Source of the DNA: Pseudoalteromonas arctica A 37-1-2
GTDB lineage: Bacteria > Pseudomonadota > Gammaproteobacteria > Enterobacterales > Alteromonadaceae
DNA: 64,000 bases
Assembly: GCF_000238395.3 (NCBI RefSeq)
Contig: NZ_CP011025.1
Span: 1,116,001-1,180,000, forward strand
Direction: 5' to 3'
The notes beneath the pieces were generated by a model. That model did not search any database. It was given only the letters and a program-made list of their open reading frames with translations, and was not told the DNA's origin. Below, piece after piece: positions 44,106 through 54,684 of the stretch (position 1 is its first letter; each line of letters begins with the position of its first letter). The translations under genes and the position numbers were made by a program.

Positions 44106-45632
44106 ATGTGTGGTATCGTTGGAATAGTCGGAACATCCCCTGTTAATCAGGCGATTTATGATGGCTTAACTGTTTTGCAGCACCGTGGTCAAGATGCCGC
44201 GGGTATCATTACCATTGAGAATAATACGTTTAGCTTGCGCAAAGCAAATGGCTTAGTGAAAGATGCCTTTCACACACGTCATATGAAACGACTACAAGGT
44301 ACAATTGGTCTTGGCCATGTGCGCTATCCTACAGCAGGATCTTCAAGCTCATCTGAAGCACAGCCTTTTTATGTTAACTCACCGTTTGGTATAGCACTTG
44401 CCCATAATGGCAACCTTACTAATGCAGAAGCTTTAAAAGAGCAGTTATTCTCAGAAGCACGTCGTCACGTTAATACAACATCAGACTCTGAAATTTTACT
44501 TAATATCATGGCACATGAATTAAGCAAATCTGATAAGTTGCATTTAGACCCTGAAGATATTTTTACTGCGGTAACCGAAGTAAACAATAAAGTAAGCGGT
44601 GGTTATGCAACTATTGCTATGATTATCGGCCACGGCATTGTTGCTTTTCGCGACCCTAATGGTATTCGCCCACTTGTATTTGGTAAACGCGAAACCGAAA
44701 AAGGTACTGAGTACATGTTTGCCTCAGAAAGCGTTGCGTTGAAACCGGACGGTTTTGAGTTTGTACGTGATGTAGCCCCTGGTGAAGCTATATATGTTAC
44801 AGAAGAAGGTGAATTCCATTCACTTAGTTGTGCTGATAAGGCATCTTACTCGCCGTGTATTTTTGAATTTGTTTATTTTGCTCGACCTGACTCAACAATA
44901 GACCGTATGTCTGTGTACGCAACACGCGTAAACATGGGGACTAAACTAGGCGAAAAAATTGCACGTGAATGGGCTGACAAAGATATTGATGTAGTTATCC
45001 CAATCCCAGAAACTTCATGTGATGTAGCACTGGAAATCGCACGTGTACTTGATTTACCGTATCGCCAAGGTTTTGTTAAAAACCGTTATATTGGTCGTAC
45101 ATTTATCATGCCTGGCCAAGAGATGCGTAAAAAATCAGTGCGTCAAAAGCTAAACGCAATTGATCGCGAGTTTAAAGGTAAAAACGTATTATTAGTTGAT
45201 GACTCAATTGTTCGTGGTACAACATCAGCACAAATTGTTGAAATGGCCCGAGAGTCTGGCGCTAAAAACGTTTACTTTGCATCAGCGGCACCTGAAATAC
45301 GCTTCCCTAATGTGTACGGTATTGATATGCCTTCAGCCGCTGAGCTTATTGCTCACGGACGTGAAGTAGAAGATATTAATGCAAGTATTGGTTCTGACGG
45401 TTTAATCTTTCAATCGTTAAAAGATTTAATTGCTGCGGTTAGCCAAGAAAATCCTGAAATTACTAAGTTTGAAACTTCAGTATTTGATGGCCAATATATT
45501 ACTGGCGATATTGATCAAAACTATTTAAATCGTATTGATAAGCTACGTAACGATTCAGCAAAAAGCACCCGAGAAAGTGCGATGTCTTCAGGTTTAGAAA
45601 TACACAACCAAGACGAAAACGAAGCTGATTAA
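44106..45632 (+). CDS. purF: Amidophosphoribosyltransferase
   Basis: A 508-residue enzyme of the first committed purine step, making phosphoribosylamine from PRPP and glutamine. The N-terminal nucleophile Cys2 is present in MCGIVGIVG. The glutaminase part has HNGNLTN and [13 protein letters not shown], and the PRTase part has [17 protein letters not shown] (PRPP loop) and the flexible loop [16 protein letters not shown] good GAGGA lies 9 bp upstream. Strong terminator downstream. I saw no clear PurR box upstream. Confidence 0.97.
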   Translation: MCGIVGIVGTSPVNQAIYDGLTVLQHRGQDAAGIITIENNTFSLRKANGLVKDAFHTRHMKRLQGTIGLGHVRYPTAGSSSSSEAQPFYVNSPFGIALAHNGNLTNAEALKEQLFSEARRHVNTTSDSEILLNIMAHELSKSDKLHLDPEDIFTAVTEVNNKVSGGYATIAMIIGHGIVAFRDPNGIRPLVFGKRETEKGTEYMFASESVALKPDGFEFVRDVAPGEAIYVTEEGEFHSLSCADKASYSPCIFEFVYFARPDSTIDRMSVYATRVNMGTKLGEKIAREWADKDIDVVIPIPETSCDVALEIARVLDLPYRQGFVKNRYIGRTFIMPGQEMRKKSVRQKLNAIDREFKGKNVLLVDDSIVRGTTSAQIVEMARESGAKNVYFASAAPEIRFPNVYGIDMPSAAELIAHGREVEDINASIGSDGLIFQSLKDLIAAVSQENPEITKFETSVFDGQYITGDIDQNYLNRIDKLRNDSAKSTRESAMSSGLEIHNQDENEAD

Positions 45633-45661
45633 TGATTAGTTAATAAAAAGTCGTTACACAA

Positions 45662-45689
45662 AAAAAAGGAGCTAATTAGCTCCTTTTTT
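45662..45689 (+). terminator. Terminator between purF and yip1
   Basis: A 14-bp-long inverted repeat A6GGAGCTAA/TTAGCTCCT6; the GGAGC/GCTCC core forms the stem. Confidence 0.88.
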
Positions 45690-45748
45690 GCGAAGGAAAG
45701 AAAGGGAACATTTCTATCAAACATGACTCTTTTTTTAGGTGAAATTTA

Positions 45749-46348
45749 TTAAGTAAACATTGGGCTAACAATCCCATTAGTCCAAAGCATAGCTGTTACA
45801 GCTAAAATAATAACCAGTAATATTAATCCACACGTTACTACCGAGCTGGCGTAAATAAAGCCGCGCTCTTCTGGGATATGCATAAGTATTGGTACGCCGG
45901 TATAGAGTAAATAAACCGAGTAAGCCAGTGCAATAATTCCAATACACACTACAAACCAAAGTACAGGCCAAAAAGCGGCGAGTGCCGACATAAACACTGG
46001 TGTTGCAGTATATGCTGCAAGTTCAAGTGTTTGTGTAAATGTAGGTTTAGAGCCAAATGTAACCGCCATCCAATGGGCTAAATACGCCAATGCAAAAACA
46101 CCCGCTATTAAAGCAAAATACATTGCACCTGCAATTAGCAGTGCACTATCGTGCGTTAAAAATACGGGATTGCCTGCACCTATACTCCATCCTAAATAAA
46201 CAGATGAGTAGTAGCCCATTATTGAAGGAAATAAAGCAATCAGTAAAATATGCGACAAACTATAGGTTAAACTTTCATGGCGATTATCTATTGTTTGCCA
46301 TTCTTCAAGTGGGTGAGCATAAATGCCCCAGAGGTGATTTAGTATCAT
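45749..46348 (-). CDS. Yip1 domain family membrane protein
   Basis: A 199-residue protein with five or six hydrophobic stretches, preceded by a short polar start (ILNHLWGIYAHPLEEWQTI). The pattern H-P-x-E-x-W-x-x-I followed by YIP1-type helices is characteristic of bacterial YIP1 (PF04893) proteins, whose function is unknown. GGAG at 9 bp from the ATG supports this start. It is a single gene convergent with purF. Confidence 0.85.
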   Translation of the reverse strand: MILNHLWGIYAHPLEEWQTIDNRHESLTYSLSHILLIALFPSIMGYYSSVYLGWSIGAGNPVFLTHDSALLIAGAMYFALIAGVFALAYLAHWMAVTFGSKPTFTQTLELAAYTATPVFMSALAAFWPVLWFVVCIGIIALAYSVYLLYTGVPILMHIPEERGFIYASSVVTCGLILLVIILAVTAMLWTNGIVSPMFT

Positions 46349-46554
46349 AGTACTTACTCCATAAAAGGAACGTATTATTGTTTTGGTTGGTTTATTTTTA
46401 TACAGTCTATGTACAGTTATGGTTCACTTATTTTGCAAAGTCAAGTTAACTCGTTATTAACATTTAGACGCAGATAAGGGCTTTGATTTATCCCAAGCAA
46501 AATTTCGTGTTAAAATAACGGTCTATCAAATTTATTTAGTAATGAGCAGTCAAC

Positions 46555-47316
46555 GTGCCACATAGCCAACTTTTAGAGCCGATTAATAACTTTTTATTGT
46601 GTACCACCCCAGAGCAATGGGTGGAGCAAGCAATTAAAAAAGAAAACTTATCAGTCATTTTAATAGATCACTTAATTTGTGAATTAAAAGCAGCTCAAAG
46701 TGCGATGTTTTTAATACGTAAATACGCGGTAGATAAAGAGGGTAGTGATGCATTACTCGAGTGGCTAAAGCCATTTGAAACGCTTATTTACAAGCGAGAA
46801 GGGAATTGGCGCGATCTGGCTGCTAAAAATAAGCTCACTAAATCAATAATTCCTAAATCGAGTTCTCCATACGGGCAAGGTCTAATCGATAAAATGGTTT
46901 TGCTGATAAAAGAAGAGCTGCATCACTTTTATCAAGTGCTCGAAATTATGGACGAGTACGGTGTTGAGTATCAAAGTATTACACCATGTCGTTACGCAAA
47001 AGGCATGCTCCGTCATGTTAAAACGTTCGAGCCCGATGCATTAGTCGATAAGCTAATAGTAGGCGCTTATATTGAGGCGCGTTCGTGTGAGCGTTTTGCA
47101 AAGCTTGCACCGCATGTTGACAAACGTTTAGGTGATTTTTATATTTCGTTGTTACGTTCAGAAGCGCGTCATTACCAAGATTATTTAACTTTAGCGCAAG
47201 AAATTGCTGATTTTGATATTACCGATCGCGTAAACTTTTTTGGTGAAAAAGAAAAAGAGTTAATTTCGACAACCGATACTGATTTTAAATTTCACAGCGG
47301 TGTTCCCACTGTTTAA
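46555..47316 (+). CDS. miaE: tRNA-(ms2io6A)-hydroxylase
   Basis: A 253-residue di-iron monooxygenase that hydroxylates ms2i6A37 to ms2io6A37 in tRNAs reading UNN codons. The ferritin-like helices carry the metal ligands: E in LICELKAAQSAM, E-x-x-H in IKEELHHFYQVLE, E in YIEARSCERFAK and E-x-x-H in LRSEARHYQDYL. The only reasonable start is the GTG at 46555; an ATG at 46542 in another frame stops after seven codons. It ends convergently with, and overlaps by 3 bp, the frameshifted gene at 47313. Confidence 0.93.
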   Translation: MPHSQLLEPINNFLLCTTPEQWVEQAIKKENLSVILIDHLICELKAAQSAMFLIRKYAVDKEGSDALLEWLKPFETLIYKREGNWRDLAAKNKLTKSIIPKSSSPYGQGLIDKMVLLIKEELHHFYQVLEIMDEYGVEYQSITPCRYAKGMLRHVKTFEPDALVDKLIVGAYIEARSCERFAKLAPHVDKRLGDFYISLLRSEARHYQDYLTLAQEIADFDITDRVNFFGEKEKELISTTDTDFKFHSGVPTV

Positions 47317-48106
47317 ATACCCTCATTTTCTTTTAAAAAATTAATATATTCTGCTATTTTCTGATTGCTGAAATTATGTTTTTTCATAATTTTAGCAATG
47401 CGTCCATTTTTAGTTATTATATCAATTCCTCTATTAAATTTTTGTAAGTATTCTTTGGCTCTATAATTTGATTTAGAGACAACTAAATATAGTTTATGAG
47501 AAGCAAGATCTGGCGATAAGTACTCAATATTATTATCATCTGAATCTTCGGTTTTAGTGTGTTCAAGCCAATAATTTCCAACCTCTTTAGTACCCGCGAC
47601 TAAATCAATACGCCCTTGTTGTAGTAAATATAAGCTTGTAGGAAGGCTTTTAGTGGACGTTATTGCCAGCTCCCTATTTCTAGCAAACTCTTGACTTACA
47701 ACGGCATTGTCTTCTGTGCCAATACTATAAGGTGTTAATGATTGAACTGTACCATCGAAATTAATAACACTCTCTTTTCGTTTGAAAACTCCTGAGTGAG
47801 CAACTGCAAGTGGACGAGAGTAGTAAAAAACTTCATTTCTTTTTAATGAATAAAAAGCACCTAAAATAGCGGTTTTTCTGTTTTTTCTAATAGCTTTAGG
47901 GCGCGGTCCCAGGTCGTAAACTCGGCTTCGCTATTAATACCTTGCGTTTTAAGAGCTGATTCGGCTATTTCATATAGCCAGCCATTACTAGGTAGGTTTT
48001 CGCTAAAATAGGGAGGGTAGTTTTCTGTAACAATTTGCCATGTTTGCTTGCTAAATACTTGTGTAGGAATGGCAATTACTACGATGAAAATTAACAGCTT
48101 AATCAT
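47313..48106 (-). pseudogene. Periplasmic solute-binding protein (SBP_bac_3-like), frameshifted
   Basis: The frame starting at 48106 has a signal peptide (MIKLLIFIVVIAIPTQVFS) and the binding-protein opening WQIVTENYPPYFSENLPSNGWLYEIAE..., but stops at 47861 (KTEKPLF*). In the -1 frame the homologous sequence continues to a TAA at 47313: ...TAILGAFYSLKRNEVFYYSRPLAVAHSGVF...LLQQGRIDLVAGTKEVGNYW...NGRIAKIMKKHN (quoted in short pieces). Adding one A in the run near 47870 (GAAAAACC to GAAAAAACC) gives WDRALKLLEKTEKTAILGAF and a normal 264-residue protein. So one A was lost. Family members bind amino acids or act as soluble sensors; no ABC partners are nearby. Confidence 0.85.
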
Positions 48107-48160
48107 TCAACCTCTCACTATTATTCATATATATAGATAAATAATAGTCAGAATTTTAAA

Positions 48161-48898
48161 TTATGCGAAAGGCGTGCTAATTAATTCTTGTGATTGAGGG
48201 GTAACGACTAAATAAGAGCCTTGGGTATACCAGTCACCTAGCACTGTGCGAGTAAGTGTTTGTTCATTAACTTTATACGTATGAACATTAGGGCGATGAG
48301 TATGACCATGAATCATATTCGTAACGTTATGTTTGGCAAAGGTGGCAAGTACAGCCTCATCGACAACGTCTAAAATTTCGATAGGTTTATCAGCTTGGCT
48401 TAACTTACTTTTTTCGCGGGCATTACGCGCTATTTTTTTACGATACCAAAGCGGCATTGCAAGCATCAATTTTGGCCACCACCAACCACGGCTCTTTTTA
48501 CGAAAGTTTTGATATTCAGTGTCTTGAGTGCACATTTCGTCGCCATGTAAAATAACGGTAGGCGTGCCATATAAATCAATGACTGTTTGTTCATCGAGTA
48601 ATGTCATTGCGGCCATGTCGGCATATTGCTTGCGCATAATGAAATCACGATTGCCATGAATAAAATAAACAGGTGTGCCACCATCATTAACGGCGCTTAA
48701 ATGTTTTGCTACATCGGCACTCAGTGCAGTAATGTAGTCATCTCCAACCCATACTTCAAAAAAATCACCCAAAATATAAAGTGCATCTACATCTTTATTT
48801 AATATATGTGTATTTAAAAAGTCAAAAAATGCAGCGCTAATGTCGGGGCGGTTTTCGCTTAGGTGTAAATCTGCAATAAAGTAAGTTTGGCGAGTCAT
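48161..48898 (-). CDS. lpxH: UDP-2,3-diacylglucosamine diphosphatase
   Basis: A 245-residue metallophosphoesterase of lipid A synthesis that cleaves UDP-diacylglucosamine to lipid X at the inner face of the membrane. Metal ligands are in FIADLHLSENRPD, LGDFFEVWVGDD, GNRDFIM, HGDEMCTQD and HGHTHRPNVH. The arrangement next to ppiB and cysS is that of other gammaproteobacteria. Length is normal (about 240). Confidence 0.96.
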   Translation of the reverse strand: MTRQTYFIADLHLSENRPDISAAFFDFLNTHILNKDVDALYILGDFFEVWVGDDYITALSADVAKHLSAVNDGGTPVYFIHGNRDFIMRKQYADMAAMTLLDEQTVIDLYGTPTVILHGDEMCTQDTEYQNFRKKSRGWWWPKLMLAMPLWYRKKIARNAREKSKLSQADKPIEILDVVDEAVLATFAKHNVTNMIHGHTHRPNVHTYKVNEQTLTRTVLGDWYTQGSYLVVTPQSQELISTPFA

Positions 48899-48985
48899 AG
48901 GTCAGTCTATTCTAGTTTTAAAAAAACGGGCATATACTAATAGTACACACCCGCTTATATACTCACATAATATGAGTAAACGTTA

Positions 48986-49477
48986 CTAGTTAACAGTAAC
49001 GCTTTCGATAATCACATCTTCAAGAGGTACGTCTTGGTGAAAACCAGTACTACCTGTTGCAACTGCTTTAATCTTATTTACTACGTCCATGCCTTCTACT
49101 ACTTCAGCAAAAACACAATAACCCCAACCTTGCGATGTTTCGCTGCTGTGGTTTAAAAAGTCGTTGTTGTTCACGTTAATGAAAAACTGTGCTGTAGCTG
49201 AATGAGGATCAGGTGTACGTGCCATAGCTAAAGTGCCTACTTTATTAGACAGGCCATTATTAGCTTCATTCTGAATTGGGTCGTTTACTTCTTTTTGTTC
49301 CATACCTGGAACAAAACCACCGCCTTGAACCATAAAACCATCGATTACACGATGAAAGATAGTGCCGTTGAAAAAATCAGCATTTGCATACTCTAAAAAG
49401 TTTTTAACTGTGTTTGGAGCTTCTTGCTCAAACATTTTAATGGTGATGTCACCAAAATTAGTGTGTAGAACAACCAT
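48986..49477 (-). CDS. ppiB: Peptidyl-prolyl cis-trans isomerase B (cyclophilin)
   Basis: A 163-residue cytosolic cyclophilin beginning [28 protein letters not shown]. Active-site residues lie in [15 protein letters not shown] (Arg, Phe, Gln), [20 protein letters not shown] and [16 protein letters not shown]. The ATG at 49477 has AGGA 8 bp upstream; the frame extends 21 codons further but with no ribosome site. Divergent from cysS. Confidence 0.96.
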   Translation of the reverse strand: MVVLHTNFGDITIKMFEQEAPNTVKNFLEYANADFFNGTIFHRVIDGFMVQGGGFVPGMEQKEVNDPIQNEANNGLSNKVGTLAMARTPDPHSATAQFFINVNNNDFLNHSSETSQGWGYCVFAEVVEGMDVVNKIKAVATGSTGFHQDVPLEDVIIESVTVN

Positions 49478-49632
49478 GTGTTTTCCTATATCCGGTTTAA
49501 ATATTGGCGCTATTTTATCGTAGTTGGCTAAGATTAACAAAGTAGATGTTTGGTTTGTTATAAAGCGCTAGAGCAGGGGCTTTTCAAGTGGTAACATAAC
49601 TGTTCAAGTAAATAGTCAAGGACTCAAAGTAA

Positions 49633-51012
49633 ATGGTAAATATATACAACACACTCACGCGACAAAAAGAGCAATTTAAACCTATGGTCGAAGGAAAAAT
49701 CGACATGTATGTGTGTGGTATCACCATTTATGATTACTGCCATATTGGACACGCTCGTACTTTTGTAGGTTTTGACGTTATTGTGCGCTACTTACGCCAT
49801 ATTGGTTACGATTTGAAATATGTACGTAACATTACAGATATCGACGATAAAATAATTAAACGTGCGAACGAAAATGGTGAGTCAATAAACGACTTAACTG
49901 TGCGCATGACTAAAGCGATGCATGAAGATTTTGATAGCCTAAATATGTTACGCCCAGATATTGAACCAACAGTTACAAGCCATATGGATGAAATTATCGT
50001 TATGGTTAAGCGCTTGATTGAAAAAGGCCATGCCTATGTCGCAGCCGACGGCGATGTTTTGTTTGATGTATCAACGTTTGAGCAATACGGTGCACTTTCT
50101 CAGCAAGATTTGACTATGTTGCAATCAGGCTCTCGCGTTGAAGTAGCGCAAGATAAAGACGATCCACTTGATTTTGTGTTATGGAAAAAAGCAAAAGCAG
50201 GTGAACCATCATGGTCATCACCTTGGGGTGAAGGGCGTCCGGGTTGGCATATTGAATGTTCGGCAATGAGCTCAAAGCACTTAGGTGAGCATTTTGATAT
50301 TCACGGTGGGGGGTCTGATTTACAGTTTCCACATCATGAAAACGAAATTGCCCAATCGTGCTGTGCAAACAACGGCAAGTATGTAAATACATGGATACAT
50401 ACTGGCATGGTTCAAGTAAACAAAGAAAAAATGTCTAAGTCGTTAGATAACTTCTTTACAGTGCGTGAAGTTTTAAAAGCATACGATCCTGAATCTGTTC
50501 GTTACTTTTTAATTTCAGGTCATTACCGCAGCCAACTAAATTACTCACAAGAAAATTTAGACCAAGCGCGTTCATCACTTGAGCGCATTTATACAGCGCT
50601 TCGTGATGTCGAACCGGTAGAGTGCGATTTAGAAGGTAATGAGTTTGTTGCTAAATTTAGAAAAGCAATGAATGACGACTTTAATACACCAGAAGCACTA
50701 CCTGTGTTGTTCGAACTTGCTAAAGAATTAAACCGCGTAAAAGAAAGTGACGCAGTTCAAGCTGGGCAACTTGCGTTTATATTACGCAGTATTGGTAACG
50801 TTTTAGGGGTTGCTCAACAAGCACCAGAAGCTTTTTTACAAGGCGGGCAAGATGACGACGAAGTTGCGACAATTGAAGCATTAATTGTAAAACGTAATGA
50901 AGCACGTGCAAGTAAAAACTGGGCTGCTGCTGATGAAGCACGTGATGCGCTTAATGCGTTAGGTGTAATACTTGAAGATTCAGCCGGTAAAACAACGTGG
51001 CGTAAAGCGTAA
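49633..51012 (+). CDS. cysS: Cysteinyl-tRNA synthetase
   Basis: A 459-residue class I synthetase. The HIGH motif is [10 protein letters not shown], zinc ligands include Cys28 (YVCGITIYD), HIECSAMSS and HHENEIAQS, and the KMSKS loop is KMSKSLDNF. The C-terminal anticodon region is complete. AAGGACTC lies 11 bp before the ATG. Terminator downstream at 51040. Confidence 0.97.
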   Translation: MVNIYNTLTRQKEQFKPMVEGKIDMYVCGITIYDYCHIGHARTFVGFDVIVRYLRHIGYDLKYVRNITDIDDKIIKRANENGESINDLTVRMTKAMHEDFDSLNMLRPDIEPTVTSHMDEIIVMVKRLIEKGHAYVAADGDVLFDVSTFEQYGALSQQDLTMLQSGSRVEVAQDKDDPLDFVLWKKAKAGEPSWSSPWGEGRPGWHIECSAMSSKHLGEHFDIHGGGSDLQFPHHENEIAQSCCANNGKYVNTWIHTGMVQVNKEKMSKSLDNFFTVREVLKAYDPESVRYFLISGHYRSQLNYSQENLDQARSSLERIYTALRDVEPVECDLEGNEFVAKFRKAMNDDFNTPEALPVLFELAKELNRVKESDAVQAGQLAFILRSIGNVLGVAQQAPEAFLQGGQDDDEVATIEALIVKRNEARASKNWAAADEARDALNALGVILEDSAGKTTWRKA

Positions 51013-51039
51013 GCGTTTAAAGTAATTCACGTTCAACTA

Positions 51040-51070
51040 AAAAAGGGTTGCCAAATGGCAACCCTTTTTT
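51040..51070 (+). terminator. Terminator between cysS and folD
   Basis: A 14-bp stem AAAAAGGGTTGCCA/TGGCAACCCTTTTT with T6. It may serve both convergent genes. Confidence 0.92.
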
Positions 51071-51084
51071 GATTTTTTAACAGC

Positions 51085-51939
51085 TTAGCTGTGATATTTC
51101 TCACACGCTTCAAGTGTGTTTTCAATTAAGCTCGCGACCGTCATCGGGCCAACGCCACCTGGTACAGGTGTAATAAAATGCGCTTTTTGTTCAGCCACAC
51201 TGTATTGAACATCACCAACTAATTTACCCGTGTCTAAACGGTTAATGCCTACATCGATGACTATAGCGCCTTCTTTTATCCAATCTCCAGGTATAAATTC
51301 AGGTTTACCTACAGCCACAACTAATAAGTCAGCGCGGCGAACATGCGTTTCTAAGTCTTGAGTAAACTTATGGCATACTGTGGTAGTACAACCCGCTAAT
51401 AAAAGCTCTAGCGACATTGGACGACCAACAATATTTGACGCGCCAACGACAACTGCATGCATCCCTTTATAACGTACACCCGTTGAATCAAGTAATGTAA
51501 TAATACCTTTAGGGGTACATGGGCGAAGGGCAGGCATACGCTGTGCTAATCGACCAATGTTATATGGATGAAATCCATCAACATCTTTATGTGGGGTAAT
51601 GCGTTCTAAAATCTTTTCAGCATCAAGACCTTTTGGCAGTGGTAACTGCACTAAAATTCCATCAACTTCGGCATCATTATTTAGCTCGTCAATTAAATCT
51701 AAAAGAGTTTGCTCTTGCGTGTCTGCTGGTAAATCAAATGATTTGGAGATAAAACCTACTTCTTCACAGGCTTTACGTTTTGAACCAACATAAACTTGGC
51801 TTGCTGGATCAAGTCCTACAAGTACTACTGCAAGTCCTGGTGCACGTAAACCATTTGCTACACGTTCACTTACGCGTTCTGCTACAGCGCTACGTACTTG
51901 TTTTGCGATTGCCTTACCATCAATGATGTTTGCCGTCAT
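51085..51939 (-). CDS. folD: Methylenetetrahydrofolate dehydrogenase / cyclohydrolase
   Basis: A 284-residue bifunctional enzyme interconverting 5,10-methylene- and 10-formyl-tetrahydrofolate. The catalytic Lys is in [14 protein letters not shown], with [40 protein letters not shown] (NADP site) and [24 protein letters not shown]-type leader follows. The gene lies convergent to cysS, as in many relatives. Confidence 0.97.
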   Translation of the reverse strand: MTANIIDGKAIAKQVRSAVAERVSERVANGLRAPGLAVVLVGLDPASQVYVGSKRKACEEVGFISKSFDLPADTQEQTLLDLIDELNNDAEVDGILVQLPLPKGLDAEKILERITPHKDVDGFHPYNIGRLAQRMPALRPCTPKGIITLLDSTGVRYKGMHAVVVGASNIVGRPMSLELLLAGCTTTVCHKFTQDLETHVRRADLLVVAVGKPEFIPGDWIKEGAIVIDVGINRLDTGKLVGDVQYSVAEQKAHFITPVPGGVGPMTVASLIENTLEACEKYHS

Positions 51940-52291
51940 GGGTGACCTTTAATTGGGGTTAATTAACTAGATACCGATACTCTAAAAACGAATGCATAAT
52001 AAAATAGGGGTAAAAATGCTAATAAAGAAAACATACTCTTTATTTAACTCGTTTTATAATGTGCCTACTATTTTCGCAGAAAAGCATAGCAGCGCCAAGT
52101 TGCTTTTAATGTATATAACATTTGAGTTATTAAATAGTTTAAATTTCAGCCTACTATTGTAATATTTAACCATTGTGCACTAAAAATGAGCACTTGATTG
52201 GTTTTATTAAAAAAACGTTTGACCTAACCCCGTCAAATCACTATTATGCACCCCGTTGTCAACGAGGTCACTCGCTAACAATAATAAGTTT
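51940..52291. other. Intergenic region upstream of the tRNA operon
   Basis: About 350 bp of AT-rich DNA carrying the leader of folD on one side and, at 52219-52247, a near-consensus promoter for the tRNA cluster. No other feature seen. Confidence 0.5.
52219..52247 (+). promoter_or_regulatory. Promoter of the tRNA operon
   Basis: TTGACC (52219-52224), spacer exactly 17 bp, TATTAT (52242-52247), then a GC-rich discriminator GCACCCCG. This is a strong sigma-70 promoter of the stringent type. About 45 bp lie between it and the first tRNA. Confidence 0.8.
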
Positions 52292-52368
52292 CGGCGATTA
52301 GCGCAGTTTGGTAGCGCACTTGGTTTGGGTCCAAGGGGTCGCAGGTTCAAATCCTGCATCGCCGACCA
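52292..52368 (+). tRNA. tRNA-Pro (anticodon TGG), copy 1
   Basis: 77 nt, acceptor CGGCGAT/ATCGCCG, anticodon stem CTTGG/CCAAG with loop TTTGGGT, T arm GGTTCAAATCC, encoded CCA. Identical in sequence to copies at 52614 and 52761. Confidence 0.96.
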
Positions 52369-52423
52369 TTTTTATAATTTATTATAATCGAATAGCTTAT
52401 TGGTAAACTATGAAGTTTTCGAT

Positions 52424-52500
<77 letters not shown>

Positions 52501-52523
52501 TTTGAAAACATGTAAATATAGCG

Positions 52524-52599
52524 GTGATTGTAGCTCAGTTGGTAGAGCCCCGGATTGTGATTCCGGTTGTCGTGGGTTCGAGCCCCATCAGTCACCCCA
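52524..52599 (+). tRNA. tRNA-His (anticodon GTG)
   Basis: 76 nt plus the extra G at 52523 that pairs with the discriminator C, as is normal for His. Anticodon loop TTGTGAT, acceptor GTGATTG/CAGTCAC, encoded CCA. Confidence 0.95.
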
Positions 52600-52613
52600 T
52601 TTACAACGAATAT

Positions 52614-52690
52614 CGGCGATTAGCGCAGTTTGGTAGCGCACTTGGTTTGGGTCCAAGGGGTCGCAGGTTCAAATCCTGCATCGCCGACCA
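52614..52690 (+). tRNA. tRNA-Pro (anticodon TGG), copy 2
   Basis: The same 77 nt as copy 1. The 3' CCA end and flank (GACCATTTT-CTT-AAAATGGTC, 52686-52706) can form a 9-bp hairpin, perhaps a processing signal. Confidence 0.96.
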
Positions 52691-52760
52691 TTTTCTTAAA
52701 ATGGTCTTAAACTCTCAGTTTAAGTGTTCAATATGAAAAAAGAAGTTAACTCTTCAATGT

Positions 52761-52837
52761 CGGCGATTAGCGCAGTTTGGTAGCGCACTTGGTTTGGGTC
52801 CAAGGGGTCGCAGGTTCAAATCCTGCATCGCCGACCA
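52761..52837 (+). tRNA. tRNA-Pro (anticodon TGG), copy 3
   Basis: The same 77 nt as copies 1 and 2. Its 3' flank shares TTTTCTTA with copy 2, pointing to tandem duplication. Confidence 0.96.
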
Positions 52838-53215
52838 TTTTCTTATCTAATAAGAATAATAAGTAAACTCCTCTAAGTTATAAATCTAAATCTGTTAGCC
52901 TATAATTCTATTAAATAATTTCTACTTTAATCCATTCAATGCCTAGTTAGCCTGTTTTTTATTCAGTTAGTCTCTATAGTCCCTTATCTAGTCCAAATAA
53001 TTGCCCCCTATACTCGACTATCATAAATATTAGGTTATAATGCCGCGTCTATTGTTTAACATAGTGCCCGAAGGGCAAAGCAGCAATGGTATCTCATGGT
53101 AGCGACGGATGCTTTTAAGTGTGAAAAACCGCTTAAACTTTATCAAGACTCATGCAGATCACTTTGTTTGTAAAGGAAGGCGAACAGTCGCCAAAATTGA
53201 ATATTGAGGTAAATC
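52838..53215. other. Intergenic region between the tRNA cluster and tig
   Basis: About 380 bp. A short hairpin TTCTTAT-CTA-ATAAGAA follows the last tRNA but has no T tract. A TATAAT at 53036-53041 with a poor -35 may be the tig promoter. Nothing else recognised. Confidence 0.45.
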
Positions 53216-54520
53216 ATGCAAGTTTCTGTTGAGACGACCCAAGGCCTTGAGCGCCGTATAACTATCACCGTTCCTTCAGAGAACGTTGAGACCGAAGTAA
53301 AAAAACGCCTACAACAACTGTCAAAAACACAGCGTATAGATGGTTTCCGTGCTGGTAAAGTTCCAGTATCTGTAATTAACAAGCGTTTTGGCCCTGCAGT
53401 TCGTCAAGAAGTTGCTGGCGAAGTAATGCAACGTAATTACATTGAAGCAATCGTTTCTGAAAAAATCAATCCAGCTGGCGCGCCTACATTCGCACCTAAA
53501 TCACTTGAAGCAGGTAAAGATTTAGAATTCTCAGCAACGTTTGAAGTTTACCCTGAAGTTGAAGTTCAAGGTTTAGATAAAATTACTGTTGAGAAACCAG
53601 CGGTAACAGTGACTGACGAAGATTTAGCTAACATGCTAGAAACACTTCGTAAGCAACACGCAGCGTGGGCTGATGTTGATGCAGCTGCTGGCGAAAACGA
53701 CCGTGTAACAGTTGATTTCGTAGGTACTATCGACGGTGAAGTATTTGAAGGCGGCAAAGCTGAAGACTTCCCATTAGAACTTGGCCAAGGTCGTATGATC
53801 CCAGGTTTTGAAGATAACATCGTAGGTAAAAAAGCAGGCGAAGAAGTAGTTACTGATGTAACTTTCCCTGATGATTACCACGCTGAAAACTTAAAAGGTA
53901 AAGCGGCTCAATTCACTATCACAGTGAAAAAAGTTGAAGCGCAAGAATTACCAGAATTAAGCGAAGAGTTTGCAACTAAATTCGGTGTTACCGAAGGCGG
54001 CGTAGACGCGCTTAAAGAAGAAGTTAAAAAGAACATGACACGTGAGCTAGACCAAGCGGTTAAAGCAAGCGTTAAAGACCAAGCAATCAAAGGTCTTTTA
54101 GCTAACAACGAAATCGAAGTGCCTAAAGCACTTGTTGATCAAGAAGTTGATGCTCTACGTCAGCAAGCAGCTCAACGTTTTGGCGGCGACGCTCAAAACA
54201 TGCCAGAGCTTCCAGCTGAATTGTTCCACGAGCAAGCTGTAACACGTGTTAAAACTGGCCTTTTATTAGGTGAAGTGATTAAAGCTAACGAGATTAAAGT
54301 TGATGACGCTAAAGTTGAAGCATTAATCGCAACGGTAGCTTCTGCATACGAAGATCCAACTGAAGTAGTAGAATACTACAAAGGTAATGATCAACTTATG
54401 CAGCAAATGCGTAATGTAGCAATGGAAGAGCAAGCTGTTGAAGCTATTTTAGCTAAAGCAGTTGTTACTGATGTTGAAAAAGCATTTGATGACATCATGA
54501 ATCCACAGCAAGGTGCTTAA
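53216..54520 (+). CDS. tig: Trigger factor
   Basis: A 434-residue ribosome-bound chaperone and prolyl isomerase. The N-terminal ribosome-binding part contains the signature GFRAGKVP (residues about 43-50), the FKBP-type PPIase lies at about 150-245 ([39 protein letters not shown], of which [15 protein letters not shown] is diagnostic), and the C-terminal helical arms follow. GAGGTAAATC precedes the ATG. It opens the tig-clpP-clpX-lon-hupB-ppiD series seen in E. coli. Confidence 0.98.
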   Translation: MQVSVETTQGLERRITITVPSENVETEVKKRLQQLSKTQRIDGFRAGKVPVSVINKRFGPAVRQEVAGEVMQRNYIEAIVSEKINPAGAPTFAPKSLEAGKDLEFSATFEVYPEVEVQGLDKITVEKPAVTVTDEDLANMLETLRKQHAAWADVDAAAGENDRVTVDFVGTIDGEVFEGGKAEDFPLELGQGRMIPGFEDNIVGKKAGEEVVTDVTFPDDYHAENLKGKAAQFTITVKKVEAQELPELSEEFATKFGVTEGGVDALKEEVKKNMTRELDQAVKASVKDQAIKGLLANNEIEVPKALVDQEVDALRQQAAQRFGGDAQNMPELPAELFHEQAVTRVKTGLLLGEVIKANEIKVDDAKVEALIATVASAYEDPTEVVEYYKGNDQLMQQMRNVAMEEQAVEAILAKAVVTDVEKAFDDIMNPQQGA

Positions 54521-54552
54521 TAAGTCATTGACTTAAGCTCTCGCTAACGATT

Positions 54553-54601
54553 AAATGGCTCGTGCTACTCTGTTTATACAGCGTGCCCGGGCCATTTTAG
54601 T
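54553..54601 (+). terminator. Hairpin after tig, probable terminator
   Basis: AAATGGCTCG/CGGGCCATTT arms (54553-54562 with 54588-54597) with one T-G pair and a 25-nt loop. The T tract is only modest, so readthrough to clpP is possible. Confidence 0.5.
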
Positions 54602-54684
54602 TTTTGGCTCTAAATTTGCGAAAAACGATAACTATGCTTCCTTATAATAAGGATAAGTATAAGCGCATAAGGAATTAAATAAGT

